Positions 37,655 through 47,165 of a stretch of 64,000 nucleotides of DNA are shown in pieces. Below the pieces are notes generated by a model. That model was not told the origin of the DNA. It saw only the letters and a list, made by a program, of their open reading frames with translations, and ran no database searches. The stretch comes from Amycolatopsis pretoriensis. GTDB lineage: Bacteria; Actinomycetota; Actinomycetes; Mycobacteriales; Pseudonocardiaceae. Numbering within the stretch: position 1 is the first letter of the stretch; each line of letters opens with the position of its first letter. The stretch spans positions 682,001-746,000 of the forward strand of contig NZ_FNUJ01000003.1 of the NCBI RefSeq assembly GCF_900107925.1, in the 5' to 3' direction. A program made the translations under genes and the position numbers.

Positions 37655-39649
37655 ATGGCGACGTTCTTGGTGACCGGGGCGACCGGACTGATCGGGCGCC
37701 AGTTCACCCGGCTGCTGCTCTCCCGCCCCGACGACGACCGCGTCGCGCTGCTGGTCCGCGCGTCGAGCAAGGCCAAGCTGGCCGCGCTGGTCGACCAGTG
37801 GCCGCACTCCGACCGCGTCACGCTCGTCACCGGCGACCTCGGCGAGCCGCTGCTCGGCGTGTCCGAAGCGGACCGCGAGGAGCTGCGCGGCAGCGTCGAC
37901 CACATCGTGCACCTGGCCGCGCTCTACGACCTCACCGCCGACGACGAAGAGAGCGTCAAGGCCAATGTGGACGGCACGCGCGCCGTCGTCGACCTCGCCG
38001 CCGACCTGCGCGCCGGCTGTCTGCACCACGTGTCGTCGGTCGCCGTCGCGGGTGACCACGAAGGCATCTTCACCGAGGAGATGTTCGACGCCGGGCAGCG
38101 GCTCGTCACGCCGTACCACCGGACGAAGTTCGAGGCCGAGAAGATCGTCCGCGAGCAGGACCGGGTGCCGTGGCGGGTGTACCGCCCCGCCGTCGTCGTC
38201 GGGCACTCCGAGACCGGCGAGATGGACAAGGTCGACGGCCCGTACTACCTCTTCCCCGCGATCAACCGGCTCGCCGGGCTGCCGGACGTGCTGCCGATCG
38301 TCGGCCCGGACCTCGGCGACACCAACATCGTGCCGGTCGACTACGTCGCCAAGGCGCTGCTGGAGCTGGTCGTCAAGCCCGGGCTCGACGGGCGCGCGTT
38401 CCACCTGGTCAACCCCGAGCCGCAGCCGGTCGTCTCGGTCTACAACGCCTTCGCGAAGGCCGCGGGCGCGCCGACGATCTCGGTGCAGCTGGGCGAGGGC
38501 CTCTCGAAGCGGATCGTCGGGCTGGTCAAGCTGACCGAGCACATCCCCGGCGTCACCATCGCGCGCGACGCCGTCATGGAGCGCTTCGGCATCCCGCCGG
38601 TGCTGCTGGAGACCATGGCGTTCCCGTCGGTGTTCTCCTCGGCCGAGACGCGCAAGGCGCTCGCCGGCAGCGTCGACGTGCCGCGGCTGGAGGAGTACGC
38701 GCCGACGCTGTGGCGCTACTGGCGCGAGCACCTCGACCCGTTCCGCGCGCGCAAGCACGGCCCGCGCGGCGAGCTCGACGGCCGCCGCGTGATCATCACC
38801 GGCGCGTCGTCGGGCATCGGCCGGGCGACGGCGTTGAAGGTCGCGGCCGCCGGTGGCGTCCCGCTGCTGGTCGCGCGCCGCCAGCACGAGCTCGAAGAGG
38901 TCCGCGACGAGATCGTCGCCGCCGGCGGCACGGCGTCGGTCTACCCGGCCGACCTCACCGACGAGGACTCGGTGCGCAAGGCCGTCGACGCGATGCTGGC
39001 CGAGCACGGCCGGATCGACATGCTGGTCAACAACGCCGGCCGGTCGATCCGCCGGTCGATCAAGCTGTCGTACGACCGGATGCACGACTACGAGCGCGCG
39101 ATGGCGATCAACTACTTCGGCGCGGTCCGGCTGATCCTCGCGGTGCTGCCGCACATGTCGGAGCGGAAGTTCGGGCACATCGTGAACGTGTCGTCGATCG
39201 GCGTCCAGGGCATCGCGCCGCGCTTCTCGGCCTACGCGGCGTCGAAGGCGGCGCTGGACTACTTCTCGCGGATCGCGGCGACCGAGACGCACGGCGACGG
39301 GATCACGTTCACCACGATCCACATGCCGCTGGTGCGCACGCCGATGATCCGGCCGACGAAGATCTATGACGCGTTCCCGACGAAGTCGCCGGAGCAGGCC
39401 GCGGACATGGTGCTGACGGCGCTGGTCGAGCGGCCGAAGCACATCGGCACGCCGGCCGGGCAGGCGATCGGGCTGGCCTACACGCTCACGCCGGGCCTCA
39501 CCGACGCCGTCGCGTACCAGGGATTCCGGATCTTCCCGGATTCGACCGCGGCGGGCGGTTCGGGCGAGCTGAAGATCGGCCGTGGCGAGAAACACCTCTC
39601 GCGTGCGGCGATGGCGCTGGCCCGGCTTTCGCGGGGCTTCCACTGGTAA
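37655..39649 (+). CDS. Two-domain fatty acyl-CoA reductase (AcrA1-like)
   Basis: A 664-residue protein. The N-terminal 370 residues are an extended short-chain dehydrogenase/reductase domain (FLVTGATGLIGRQF, then YHRTKFEAEKIV with the active-site Tyr and Lys). The C-terminal 290 residues are a classical SDR (IITGASSGIGRATAL, NNAGRSIRRS, YAASKAALDYF). This fusion is found in mycobacterial acyl-CoA reductases that make fatty aldehydes or alcohols for wax esters (Rv3391-type, from memory). The ATG at 37655 gives the usual start, with GAGAGG upstream. Confidence 0.85.
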   Translation: MATFLVTGATGLIGRQFTRLLLSRPDDDRVALLVRASSKAKLAALVDQWPHSDRVTLVTGDLGEPLLGVSEADREELRGSVDHIVHLAALYDLTADDEESVKANVDGTRAVVDLAADLRAGCLHHVSSVAVAGDHEGIFTEEMFDAGQRLVTPYHRTKFEAEKIVREQDRVPWRVYRPAVVVGHSETGEMDKVDGPYYLFPAINRLAGLPDVLPIVGPDLGDTNIVPVDYVAKALLELVVKPGLDGRAFHLVNPEPQPVVSVYNAFAKAAGAPTISVQLGEGLSKRIVGLVKLTEHIPGVTIARDAVMERFGIPPVLLETMAFPSVFSSAETRKALAGSVDVPRLEEYAPTLWRYWREHLDPFRARKHGPRGELDGRRVIITGASSGIGRATALKVAAAGGVPLLVARRQHELEEVRDEIVAAGGTASVYPADLTDEDSVRKAVDAMLAEHGRIDMLVNNAGRSIRRSIKLSYDRMHDYERAMAINYFGAVRLILAVLPHMSERKFGHIVNVSSIGVQGIAPRFSAYAASKAALDYFSRIAATETHGDGITFTTIHMPLVRTPMIRPTKIYDAFPTKSPEQAADMVLTALVERPKHIGTPAGQAIGLAYTLTPGLTDAVAYQGFRIFPDSTAAGGSGELKIGRGEKHLSRAAMALARLSRGFHW

Positions 39650-39754
39650 CTGAGCGTTTCGGGGGTGAGGCCGTTCCGGCGACACGGCGACACGTGTTGG
39701 TGATTCGTTAAGCCGGACGGCGGATGCGGACGGTCCCCGGGTACGGTCGGGCCC

Positions 39755-40909
39755 ATGGTTCCTGAGCGCGACCCCGCCGCAACCGCCCTCAACGGCCTCC
39801 TCCCCCTCCGCCGCGAGTACACGCAGGCTTGGCACGGCTTCGACCGCAACGAAGTCCGCCAGTACCTCGACCACGTCGAGGCCCAGCTGCGCCGGGTGCT
39901 CAGCGAACGCGACGCCGCCGCCGCGCAGGCCGCCGCCGCCGCGCGCGACGCCGAGTCGGCCCGTTCGCAGGTGGCGTCGCTCGAAGCGCGCATCGAGGAG
40001 CTGAAGAAGCCGCCGGAGCGGCTCGAGGACCTCGACGAGCGGATGCAGCGCACGGTCACGCTCGCGCAGGCCCGCGCGGACGAGATCATCAAGCGCGCCG
40101 AGGCCGCCGCGGAGAAGACGTGGGCGGGCTCGACCGAGGCGTCGACGAAGCTGCGTGAGCGGTACACGAAGCTGGTCGCGGAGCTGGACAAGCAGGCCGA
40201 CCTGCTGCACTCGGAGCACGAGAACGCGCTCGCGGAGACGCGCGCCGAGGTGCAGCGGCTGACCATCGAGGCGGCCCAGCGGCGCGAGCTGCTGGACAAC
40301 GAGGCCGAGCGGAAGCGCCGGAAGCTCGAGCGCGAGTTCGAGTCGTCCCAGGCGGCCCAGAAGGCGGCGCTGGAGAAGCACGTCGCCGACCAGCGCACGG
40401 CGAGCAAGAACCAGGCCGAGCGCCGGCTCGCGGAGGCGACGGCCGAGGCCAAGCGGCGGCTGGACGAGGCGACGGCGGAGGCCCGCCGCCGGCTCGACGA
40501 GGCGACGACCCAGGCGGCCCAGCGCACGACGGCGGCGAACCGCAAGGTCGAGCGGCTGGCGGAGATCCGCGAGCAGGCCCGCAAGAGCCTGGCGGCGGCG
40601 GAGGACATCCTCAACCGCAGCGAGACGCAGCTGGCAACGCTGCCGGAGGAAGCGGTGATCCCGCAGGCGTCGAAGCTGGTGGGCGGCGACACGGACTCCG
40701 CGACGACGCCGGCGGCCCCGGTGGTGCCGGTGGTGCCGGTGGTCCAGCCGTCGATCCCGGCGTCGGCTCCGAAGCAGGCGGCGGCGAAGCCCGCGCCGAA
40801 GCCGGCCCCGAAACCGGCCAACTCGAACGGCCCGGCGACCAAGCCGGCGAACGGGAACGGCAACGGCGCCAAGCCCCTGTCCCCGGCGGCGAGCAAGCCG
40901 GGTTCCTGA
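39755..40909 (+). CDS. DivIVA-domain coiled-coil protein
   Basis: A 384-residue protein. Residues about 18-60 resemble the DivIVA/Wag31 N-terminal domain (LRREYTQAWHGFDRNEVRQYL). A long coiled coil follows (residues 60-300) rich in Ala/Glu/Arg with repeats of EATAEAKRRLD, and the tail is Pro/Ala/Lys/Asn-rich. DivIVA proteins mark curved membranes at poles and division sites in actinomycetes. This one is a secondary paralogue, not the essential Wag31 gene, judging from its context. Confidence 0.85.
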   Translation: MVPERDPAATALNGLLPLRREYTQAWHGFDRNEVRQYLDHVEAQLRRVLSERDAAAAQAAAAARDAESARSQVASLEARIEELKKPPERLEDLDERMQRTVTLAQARADEIIKRAEAAAEKTWAGSTEASTKLRERYTKLVAELDKQADLLHSEHENALAETRAEVQRLTIEAAQRRELLDNEAERKRRKLEREFESSQAAQKAALEKHVADQRTASKNQAERRLAEATAEAKRRLDEATAEARRRLDEATTQAAQRTTAANRKVERLAEIREQARKSLAAAEDILNRSETQLATLPEEAVIPQASKLVGGDTDSATTPAAPVVPVVPVVQPSIPASAPKQAAAKPAPKPAPKPANSNGPATKPANGNGNGAKPLSPAASKPGS

Positions 40910-40920
40910 CGCTGCCAGAG

Positions 40921-40971
40921 CCGTGAATGGCACATTGAGGGACTAAGTGTCCGTGAATGTGCCATTCACGG
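40921..40971. repeat. Inverted repeat CCGTGAATGGCACATT between convergent genes
   Basis: A perfect 16-bp stem (40921-40936 with 40956-40971) and a 19-nt loop containing a further GGAC/GTCC pair. It lies between the DivIVA-like gene and the amidase and can terminate both. Confidence 0.85.
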
Positions 40972-40995
40972 ACTTTCGATTCCAGGCGAGCGTGC

Positions 40996-42321
40996 TCAGG
41001 AGCGGGCGGTGCGGGGCCAGGGGTTCGCGGACTCCAGCTGGGCCGCCAAGCCCAGCAGCAACGACTCCTCACCCGGCCGTCCCACCAGCTGGACCGACGT
41101 CGGCAGCCCCGACCGCGCCGAGCGCCCCACCGGGACCGTGATCGCCGGATACCCCGCGAAGTTCCACTGGCCCGTGAACCCCGCCAAGCGCGTCGACGGC
41201 AGCACGTTCGTCAACCACCTCCGCTCGTGCCAGCGGCCCGCCTTCACCGGCCAGTGCGACAACGTCGGCGTCATCAAGACGTCGTGCGACTCGAAGAACT
41301 CCGCGGCTCGCGCGACCCACCGGTCCCGCGTGCTCGACCGGATCACGCCCGCTCGCGACAGTAGCCGCCCGGCCCGGACGTGCGCGCGTGTGCGGCGCTG
41401 GAACCGGGGGAAGTCGAAGTCGCGAGCCTGCTCGGCCGGGCCCGCCAGCCAGCGGGCCGTCATGCCCAGGACCATCGTCGCCGGGTAGCGCGGCGCGGCC
41501 GGTGACACCGGGTGTCCCGCCGACGCCAGCAGGCCGGCCGCCTGCGACACCGCCGACACCAGCTCTCGCGGCACGGGGGTGTGCAGCAACGGCACCGTCG
41601 TCGACATGCCGATGCGCACCGCGGCCGGCGACGGCACCGACGCCAGCGAAGGATCGCCGGCCAGCACCGAGTACAGCAGCGCCGCGTCCTCGACCGTCGT
41701 GGCCAGCGGGCCGTGCACCGACATGCCGAACCAGCCGCCCTCCGACAGCTCGCCCGCGCCCGGCTTGAGGCCAACCAGCCCGCACATCGCCGCCGGGAGG
41801 CGGACCGAGCCCATGCCGTCCGTGCCGTGGGCCAGCGGGACCAGGCCCGCCGCCACCGCCGCCGCGCTGCCGCCCGACGAGCCGCCCGAGGCGTACGTCG
41901 GGTCCCACGGGTTGCGGGCGATGCCGTCCGGGGTGTCGCTCATCGGCCAGACGCACAGCTCCGGCACCCGCGTCAGCCCGACGAGCACCGCGCCCGCCGC
42001 CCGCAGCCGGGCCGCGATCACCCCGTCTTCCTCGACGGGAGAAGACGACCCCGCCAGCGAACCGTGCGACGCGTACTCACCCGCGATCGCCATGACGTCC
42101 TTGACCGCGACGGGCACCCCGGCCAGCGGCAACGACGCCAGATCGGGCCGCGCGGCCACCGCCGCGGCTTCCTCGAGCGCCTCGGCCGAGCGCACCCGGC
42201 GGAAGGCCCCGACGACGCCGTCCGCGGCCGCGATGCGGTCGAGGGCCTCCTTGGTCACCTGGACCGGATCGAGCTGCCCGGCCCGCACGGAAGCCGCGAT
42301 CTCGGCGGCGGTCGACACCAT
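40996..42321 (-). CDS. Amidase-signature family enzyme
   Basis: A 441-residue amidase. The catalytic Ser-cisSer-Lys triad is visible: Lys in GVPVAVKDVMAI and the serines in ASGGSSGGSAAAV. The downstream segment GTDGMGSVRLPAAMCG has Met where most members have Gly. It hydrolyses amide bonds of unknown substrates. The ATG at 42321 (MVSTAAEIAASV) starts the domain; starts further up would run into the upstream regulator region. It is a single gene on the minus strand. Confidence 0.9.
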   Translation of the reverse strand: MVSTAAEIAASVRAGQLDPVQVTKEALDRIAAADGVVGAFRRVRSAEALEEAAAVAARPDLASLPLAGVPVAVKDVMAIAGEYASHGSLAGSSSPVEEDGVIAARLRAAGAVLVGLTRVPELCVWPMSDTPDGIARNPWDPTYASGGSSGGSAAAVAAGLVPLAHGTDGMGSVRLPAAMCGLVGLKPGAGELSEGGWFGMSVHGPLATTVEDAALLYSVLAGDPSLASVPSPAAVRIGMSTTVPLLHTPVPRELVSAVSQAAGLLASAGHPVSPAAPRYPATMVLGMTARWLAGPAEQARDFDFPRFQRRTRAHVRAGRLLSRAGVIRSSTRDRWVARAAEFFESHDVLMTPTLSHWPVKAGRWHERRWLTNVLPSTRLAGFTGQWNFAGYPAITVPVGRSARSGLPTSVQLVGRPGEESLLLGLAAQLESANPWPRTARS

Positions 42322-42350
42322 GATCGCGACCCTAGCCGACGGGAAACGGG

Positions 42351-42953
42351 TCAGATAGCGCCTGCGCGCAGCGCGTAGGCGACGGCGTGGGCGCGGTTGT
42401 TGAGCCCGCACCGCGTCATCAGGCCGTAGAGGACGTTCTTCACGGTCCGCTCGGAGTAGCACAGCTTCGCCGCGATCTCCTCGGTCCCGAAGCCCTCGGC
42501 GACCAGCCGCAGCACGTCACATTCACGCGCCGCGAGCCCCGATAGCGTGAGCCCGTTCGGCTCCAGGACGTCCTTGCGCATCCGCTGGACCTGCGAAAGC
42601 AGCGCCCCCTGCAGCCGCGGCGGCAGGTTCGCCGTGCCGTCGCCCGCGGCGAGCACCGCCGTCACCAGTTCGGCGCCGCCCGTCTCGCGGCGCGGCAGGA
42701 TCGCCACGACGCCGCTCTCCAGCACCGACATCAGGTCGCTCTCGCGGAAGTGCTCGACCACCAGCACGACGTGTGACGCCTTCGCCGCCCGGACCTCGCC
42801 CAGCACGGCCTCGGTGACGTGCTCCTCCATCACCAGCAGCACGTCGGGCACCAGGTCGGTGATCCGGACGTCCGGATGGCTTTCCAGGAGGCTCACCGCG
42901 CCGGCGTGCGTGATCGGGTCCGAGGCGAGGACGGTCACTTCGACGGGCTTCAT
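42351..42953 (-). CDS. LuxR-type response regulator with degenerate receiver, in a WXG100 operon
   Basis: A 200-residue protein. The N-terminal 120 residues keep the outline of a receiver (EVTVLASDPITHAGAVSLL, PDVLLVME) but the phospho-acceptor site is not convincing. The C-terminal helix-turn-helix is clear: GLAARECDVLRLVAEGFGTEEIA and CYSERTVKNVLYGLMTR. A close paralogue with the same CYSERTVKNV signature lies at 55218-55796. It follows the WXG100 pair by 35 bp and is probably co-transcribed. Confidence 0.85.
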   Translation of the reverse strand: MKPVEVTVLASDPITHAGAVSLLESHPDVRITDLVPDVLLVMEEHVTEAVLGEVRAAKASHVVLVVEHFRESDLMSVLESGVVAILPRRETGGAELVTAVLAAGDGTANLPPRLQGALLSQVQRMRKDVLEPNGLTLSGLAARECDVLRLVAEGFGTEEIAAKLCYSERTVKNVLYGLMTRCGLNNRAHAVAYALRAGAI

Positions 42954-42988
42954 GGTCGCAGTGTGGACGGCCCGTCTTCACGCCGTCC

Positions 42989-43261
42989 CTATTCCGTCTT
43001 CACGCGCGTGAAGACGGAACCCGCCAGCTCGCCGAACGCCTCCCGCGCCCGCTCCAGGCACCCCGGCATCCGCTCGGCCGCCCGCCCCCACTCGCGCTTC
43101 GCGCGCAGGTACTCCTCGCGCGCCTCGCCGGTCCAGCCGGCCAGCTCCGGCTCCACAGTGGACTCCAGCTCGGCGAGCAGGTCGCCCAGCTCACCGGTGA
43201 TCGCGCCCATCCGGTCGAGCACCAGATCGGCGAACCGGACGTCCAGTTCGGGCCGGCTCAT
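42989..43261 (-). CDS. WXG100-family protein
   Basis: A 90-residue helical-hairpin protein. The WXG-like turn is AGWTGEAREEY, near residue 42, with long helices on each side. It overlaps the preceding WXG100 gene by 4 bp (ATGA), so the two are likely to form a secreted heterodimer. Its last eight residues are encoded by a perfect palindrome, which looks like an element that invaded or formed the 3' end. Confidence 0.8.
   Translation of the reverse strand: MSRPELDVRFADLVLDRMGAITGELGDLLAELESTVEPELAGWTGEAREEYLRAKREWGRAAERMPGCLERAREAFGELAGSVFTRVKTE
42992..43019. repeat. 28-bp palindrome at the 3' end of the WXG100 gene
   Basis: TTCCGTCTTCACGC joined directly to its complement GCGTGAAGACGGAA. 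It encodes the last residues of the WXG100 protein (VFTRVKTE) and lies 39 bp in front of the LuxR start codon. A third half-copy, GTCTTCACGC, lies at about 42974. Confidence 0.85.
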
Positions 43262-43515
43262 GGCCGCCGGGGCAGCGGCACCCGGCCGCCGGTCGTCTCG
43301 AGCAGCCGCGCCAGCCGCGAGAGGATCACGTCGAACTCCTGCTCCCAGTCGCTCATCGCCTGGCCGAACCGCACCGACGCCTCGCCGCGCCAGGACGCCT
43401 GCACCAGCGCCATCTCGCTGGCGACGTCACGGAGGTGCGAGCCGGCTGCGTCGACGGCGAAGGCGAAGCGGGCGGCCGCCCGCTTCATGTCCTCGGTCGG
43501 CTCGGCTGTGGCCAT
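43258..43515 (-). CDS. WXG100-family protein
   Basis: An 85-residue helical-hairpin protein with the turn QASWRGEASVRFGQAM. The ATG at 43515 has GAGGAG 8 bp before it. It is first in a three-gene operon with a second WXG100 gene and a LuxR-type regulator. No ESX core genes (EccB/C/D/E) are in the window, so export would depend on a system elsewhere. Confidence 0.82.
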   Translation of the reverse strand: MATAEPTEDMKRAAARFAFAVDAAGSHLRDVASEMALVQASWRGEASVRFGQAMSDWEQEFDVILSRLARLLETTGGRVPLPRRP

Positions 43516-43694
43516 TTCGGGCTCCTCGAGATCTCGGCGCCCCCGAGCGTCGCGCACGCCGCGGCCCGGCGGAACCCCGCCTGTCCGCCGTTGCCCGAAT
43601 GTCCGCCATCCTTGCCTGCCGGTTCACGGCGGCCGCGTATGCTCACGTCAGGCATCCGGCGCGTGACGGTTCGTCAGCGCACGAAGGGAGACCG

Positions 43695-46600
43695 ATGTCG
43701 GCTGCGGACGGCTCCGCACCGAGACTCCAAATGCTCGGCCCGGTCAAAGCGTGGCAGGGTGAAACGGAGCTCGACCTCGGCTCCGCGCACCGTCGGACGG
43801 TTCTCGCGGCGCTCGCGATGAACCCGAACCGCACGGTCTCGCGCGAGGAGCTGATCGACGCCGTCTGGGGCGAGGCGCCACCGCAGAGCGCCCAAGGTTC
43901 CATCTACACCTACGTCTCCGGGCTGCGGCGCGCGCTCGAACCCGGCCGCGCCAAGGGCGAAGGCCCGCAGCTGCTCGCGTCGATCGGGTCCGGCTACTCA
44001 CTGCGCCTGGACGCCGGCGCGATCGACGTCCACCGCTTCGAAGCCCTGCGCGAACTGGCCCAGCGCAAGCAGTCGGCCGGCGACCTGCGCGGGGCGCGAG
44101 AAGTCCTCGACGAGGCCCTCGACCTCTGGCACGGCGTCCCGCTCTCGGGCCTGCCCGGGCCGTTCGCCGCCGCCCAGCGCGCGCGGCTGGCCGAGGTGCG
44201 GCTCGCGACGATCGAGCGACGCGCGGAGATCGTGCTGGAGTCCGGCGGGCACGCCGAGCTCATCGCCGAACTGACCGCGCTGACCCGCGAGCACCCGTTC
44301 CGCGAAACGCTGCGCGGCCTGCTCATGCGCGCGCTGGCCCGCTCCGACCGGCGGACCGAGGCGATCGCCGTCTACACCGACGTCCGCGACCGGCTCGTCG
44401 AGTCTTCGGGTACCGAGCCGGGGCCGGCGTTGCGGCGGCTGCACGACGAGCTGCGGGACAAGCCGGCGCCGAAACCGCCGCCGCCCGTGCGCGTTCCGCG
44501 CTCGCCCGTCACGGCGATGCCCGAGCGCGCGGACGTCTTCGTCGGCCGGGAGGCGGAGCTGGCCCGGCTGCGCGAAGCCGTCGCCGACACCGCCGCGGGC
44601 ATCGGGCATTCGCTGTGGCTGGAAGGCGAACCCGGCAGCGGCCGGACGGCGCTGCTGGCCGAACTGCTCGCCGTGGCCCACGACCTCAAGCCCGCGTTCG
44701 CCGCGGCGGATGCGCTGGACCAGCGGTTCGCGCTGCGGCCGCTGCTGGACGCGCTGGGCGTGCACCCGCGGGCCACCGACGAACGCCGCGCGAACCTGGC
44801 CGCCCGTCTCGGCGAACGGTCGGGCGAGGACCCCGTCGACGGCCTGCTCGGGCTCGTGCGCGAGCTGTGTGCGGAGGCGCCGCTGGTGCTCGTCGTCGAC
44901 GACTTGCACTGGGCCGACGACACCACCCTGCGCGTCTGGCGGTACCTGAGCCGCGAGACGCGGGAGCTGCCGTTGCTGCTGGTGGGCGCGTGCCGCCCGG
45001 TGCCGCGACCGGCCGCGCTCGACGAGCTGCGAGCCGAACTCGACAACGATGTCACAGTGCTGACGCTGCCACCGCTGGCCGAGGCGGAGACGCACGCGCT
45101 GGCCACCGAGCTGGTCGGCGCGCCACCCGGGCCCGGGCTGCGGACGCTGGTGTCCTACGGCTCCGGAAACCCGCGCTACACCAGGGAAATCGTCGAGACG
45201 CTGCTGGCGCAGTCGATGATCGTGCTCGACGGCGTCCACGCGCACCTGGACGGCAACTCGTGCCAGACCATCCCGGCGCCGCTGGGCTCGCGGATCACGC
45301 TGTACCTGAGCTTCCTCTCCAGCGGCACCCGGGACACGCTGCGCTGGGCCGCGCTGCTGGGCGGCGAGTTCTCGCTGTCGGACATCGCCGTCGCCACCGA
45401 GCGGCCGCCGACGGCGCTGGTCGGCGCGGTCGACGAGGCGATCACGTCCGGGGTGCTCGTCGAGTCGGGCGACCGGCTGGCGTTCCGGCACCCGTTGCTG
45501 CGGCGCGTGCTCTACGAAAAGACGCCCGCGGCGATGCGGGTGGCGCTGCACCGGCAGCTGGCCGAGGCGTTCGCCGCCGCTAATGCTCCCGCCGCGCGCG
45601 TCGCCGGGCAGCTCGCGGCCGCGCCCGCGCAGGTCGACCCGTGGGTGACGACGTGGCTGCTGGACAACATCGGCGCGGTCGCGACCGAGACCCCGCGCGT
45701 CGCCGTCGACCTGCTGCGCCACGCCGTCACGCAGGGCGCGCTGCCGCCGGACGCGCGCGAGACGCTGACCGCGACGCTCGCGCGGCTGCTGTTCTGGCTC
45801 GGCCGGGAACCCGAGGCCGAAGCGCGTTCGGTCGTCGCGCGGACGTCCGACAGCCGGCGCGCGGCGGAGATGCGCTGGATCCTCGCCTACGTCTACTACC
45901 GCCGCGGCGACTTCGCCGAGGCGACGGCCGAGCTGAAGCGGACCCTCGACGACGCCGACGTCCCCCAGATGTGGCGCGGGCGGCACGAGTCGTTGCTGGC
46001 CACGCTGGAGCGGCTCGGCGACGAGACGGTCCTGGCGCCGGCCGGGCTGCACCCGCTGGACGACGCGGCGCTGTCCGTGCCGACGCTCGACAGCCTCGAC
46101 GAGGCCGCGGAACCGCTGCGGGCCGCCCGGCGGATCGCGGCGACCCGCGCGGTGCCGGGCGAGATGCACCTGGCGGGCGCGGTCCACTACTACTGGCTCG
46201 GCCGCTGGCCCGAGGCGCTCGAAGAGCTGGACGCGGTGATCCGCGACGGCGCGGAAACGGCGTCGTACGTCCTGCGCAGCCCGGGATCGGCGTTGCTGGT
46301 GCACGGCGTCGGCGCGTTGATCGCGGGGCACCGAGGCGAGCCGGCCGTGGCTCGGACGCACCTCGACGCGGCCGGCCGCCAGCAGTGGCCCCCGGGCCTG
46401 GAGCCCGACGGCGGCGACTTCCTCCTGGCGGCGCGGGCGTTGCTGGCCGAGCAGGACGGCCGGCCCGAGGCGGCGCTGGCGGCGTTGCTGCCGTTGCTGG
46501 AGGAGAACTACCCGCCGGCCGCGCGCCACCAGTGGCTGCCGGACGTGGTCCGGCTCGCGCTCCGGCTGGGGGTGGCCGACCGCGCGCAGGAGGCGGTGCG

Positions 46601-46940
46601 GTTGCTGACGACGGAGGCCGAGGTCCCCCCGGCCCACGCGGCGGCGGCCGCGCACTGCCGAGGGCTGGTGACGGGCGACCCGGAACCGGTCCTGACGGCG
46701 GTTTCGCACTACCGCGCGGCGGGCCGGCTGCTGAAGCAGGCGAAGGCGACCGAGGACGCGGCGATTTTGCTGGCGGAGTCCGGCCGGTTGGACGACGCGC
46801 GAGCGGCGTTCCGGGGCGCGTTGACGGCGTACACGGGCATGGGCGCGGTGTGGGACGTGCGGCGCGCGGAGAGCCGGATGCAGCCGTTCGGGATCCGGCG
46901 GGCGGGCTCGGTGCGGACCCGAGCGGTCGCCGGCGAGTGA
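43695..46940 (+). CDS. BTAD/AAA-type transcriptional regulator (AfsR-like), lacking a C-terminal HTH
   Basis: A 1081-residue regulator. Residues 8-100 are the OmpR-like winged helix (LQMLGPVKAWQGETELDLG, ISRE-type EELIDAVWGE), and 105-250 the bacterial transcriptional activation domain (FEALRELAQRK, ESSGTEPGPALRRLH). An AAA/NB-ARC-like ATPase follows with LEGEPGSGRTALL and LVLVVDDLHWADD. The rest is helical-repeat. Unlike the next gene it has no LuxR helix-turn-helix at the end. AAGGGAG precedes the ATG. Confidence 0.9.
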   Translation: MSAADGSAPRLQMLGPVKAWQGETELDLGSAHRRTVLAALAMNPNRTVSREELIDAVWGEAPPQSAQGSIYTYVSGLRRALEPGRAKGEGPQLLASIGSGYSLRLDAGAIDVHRFEALRELAQRKQSAGDLRGAREVLDEALDLWHGVPLSGLPGPFAAAQRARLAEVRLATIERRAEIVLESGGHAELIAELTALTREHPFRETLRGLLMRALARSDRRTEAIAVYTDVRDRLVESSGTEPGPALRRLHDELRDKPAPKPPPPVRVPRSPVTAMPERADVFVGREAELARLREAVADTAAGIGHSLWLEGEPGSGRTALLAELLAVAHDLKPAFAAADALDQRFALRPLLDALGVHPRATDERRANLAARLGERSGEDPVDGLLGLVRELCAEAPLVLVVDDLHWADDTTLRVWRYLSRETRELPLLLVGACRPVPRPAALDELRAELDNDVTVLTLPPLAEAETHALATELVGAPPGPGLRTLVSYGSGNPRYTREIVETLLAQSMIVLDGVHAHLDGNSCQTIPAPLGSRITLYLSFLSSGTRDTLRWAALLGGEFSLSDIAVATERPPTALVGAVDEAITSGVLVESGDRLAFRHPLLRRVLYEKTPAAMRVALHRQLAEAFAAANAPAARVAGQLAAAPAQVDPWVTTWLLDNIGAVATETPRVAVDLLRHAVTQGALPPDARETLTATLARLLFWLGREPEAEARSVVARTSDSRRAAEMRWILAYVYYRRGDFAEATAELKRTLDDADVPQMWRGRHESLLATLERLGDETVLAPAGLHPLDDAALSVPTLDSLDEAAEPLRAARRIAATRAVPGEMHLAGAVHYYWLGRWPEALEELDAVIRDGAETASYVLRSPGSALLVHGVGALIAGHRGEPAVARTHLDAAGRQQWPPGLEPDGGDFLLAARALLAEQDGRPEAALAALLPLLEENYPPAARHQWLPDVVRLALRLGVADRAQEAVRLLTTEAEVPPAHAAAAAHCRGLVTGDPEPVLTAVSHYRAAGRLLKQAKATEDAAILLAESGRLDDARAAFRGALTAYTGMGAVWDVRRAESRMQPFGIRRAGSVRTRAVAGE

Positions 46941-46950
46941 GCTCCGGCCG

Positions 46951-47012
46951 GGACGTCATGAACGACTCTTTCATGACGTCCGGCGCGGTGAACGACCCTT
47001 TCATGACGTCCG
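46951..47012. repeat. ATGAAcgactcTTTCAT-type inverted repeats after the first BTAD gene
   Basis: A 12-bp perfect stem (GGACGTCATGAA with TTCATGACGTCC, loop CGACTCT) at 46951-46981 is followed by a second, imperfect copy at 46984-47012. The core matches the element at 31161-31213. Confidence 0.8.
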
Positions 47013-47165
47013 GCGGGGTCTGCATACCGGTCGGATGATCGATACCAACCCGCTCCGAGCAACCCCTTCGGGGCTTGCCACGTCAGTAAGCTCGGCACGA
47101 AAACGTCCGCCGGGGTCCTGGGGGCCCGCCCCCGGCGGGTTCGTCCCCCTAGGGAACGGCAGGAC

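Noticed and set aside
37571..40933. 1120-codon minus-strand open frame
   Set aside because: It runs antisense through the reductase and DivIVA-like genes and has no coherent domain.
42819..43694. Upstream extension of the first BTAD regulator
   Set aside because: The extra residues overlap the WXG100 operon on the other strand and are low-complexity; the ATG at 43695 has a good binding site and gives the normal N-terminus.
43998..46709. 903-codon minus-strand open frame
   Set aside because: Antisense shadow of the first BTAD regulator, with Arg/Gln-rich nonsense composition.
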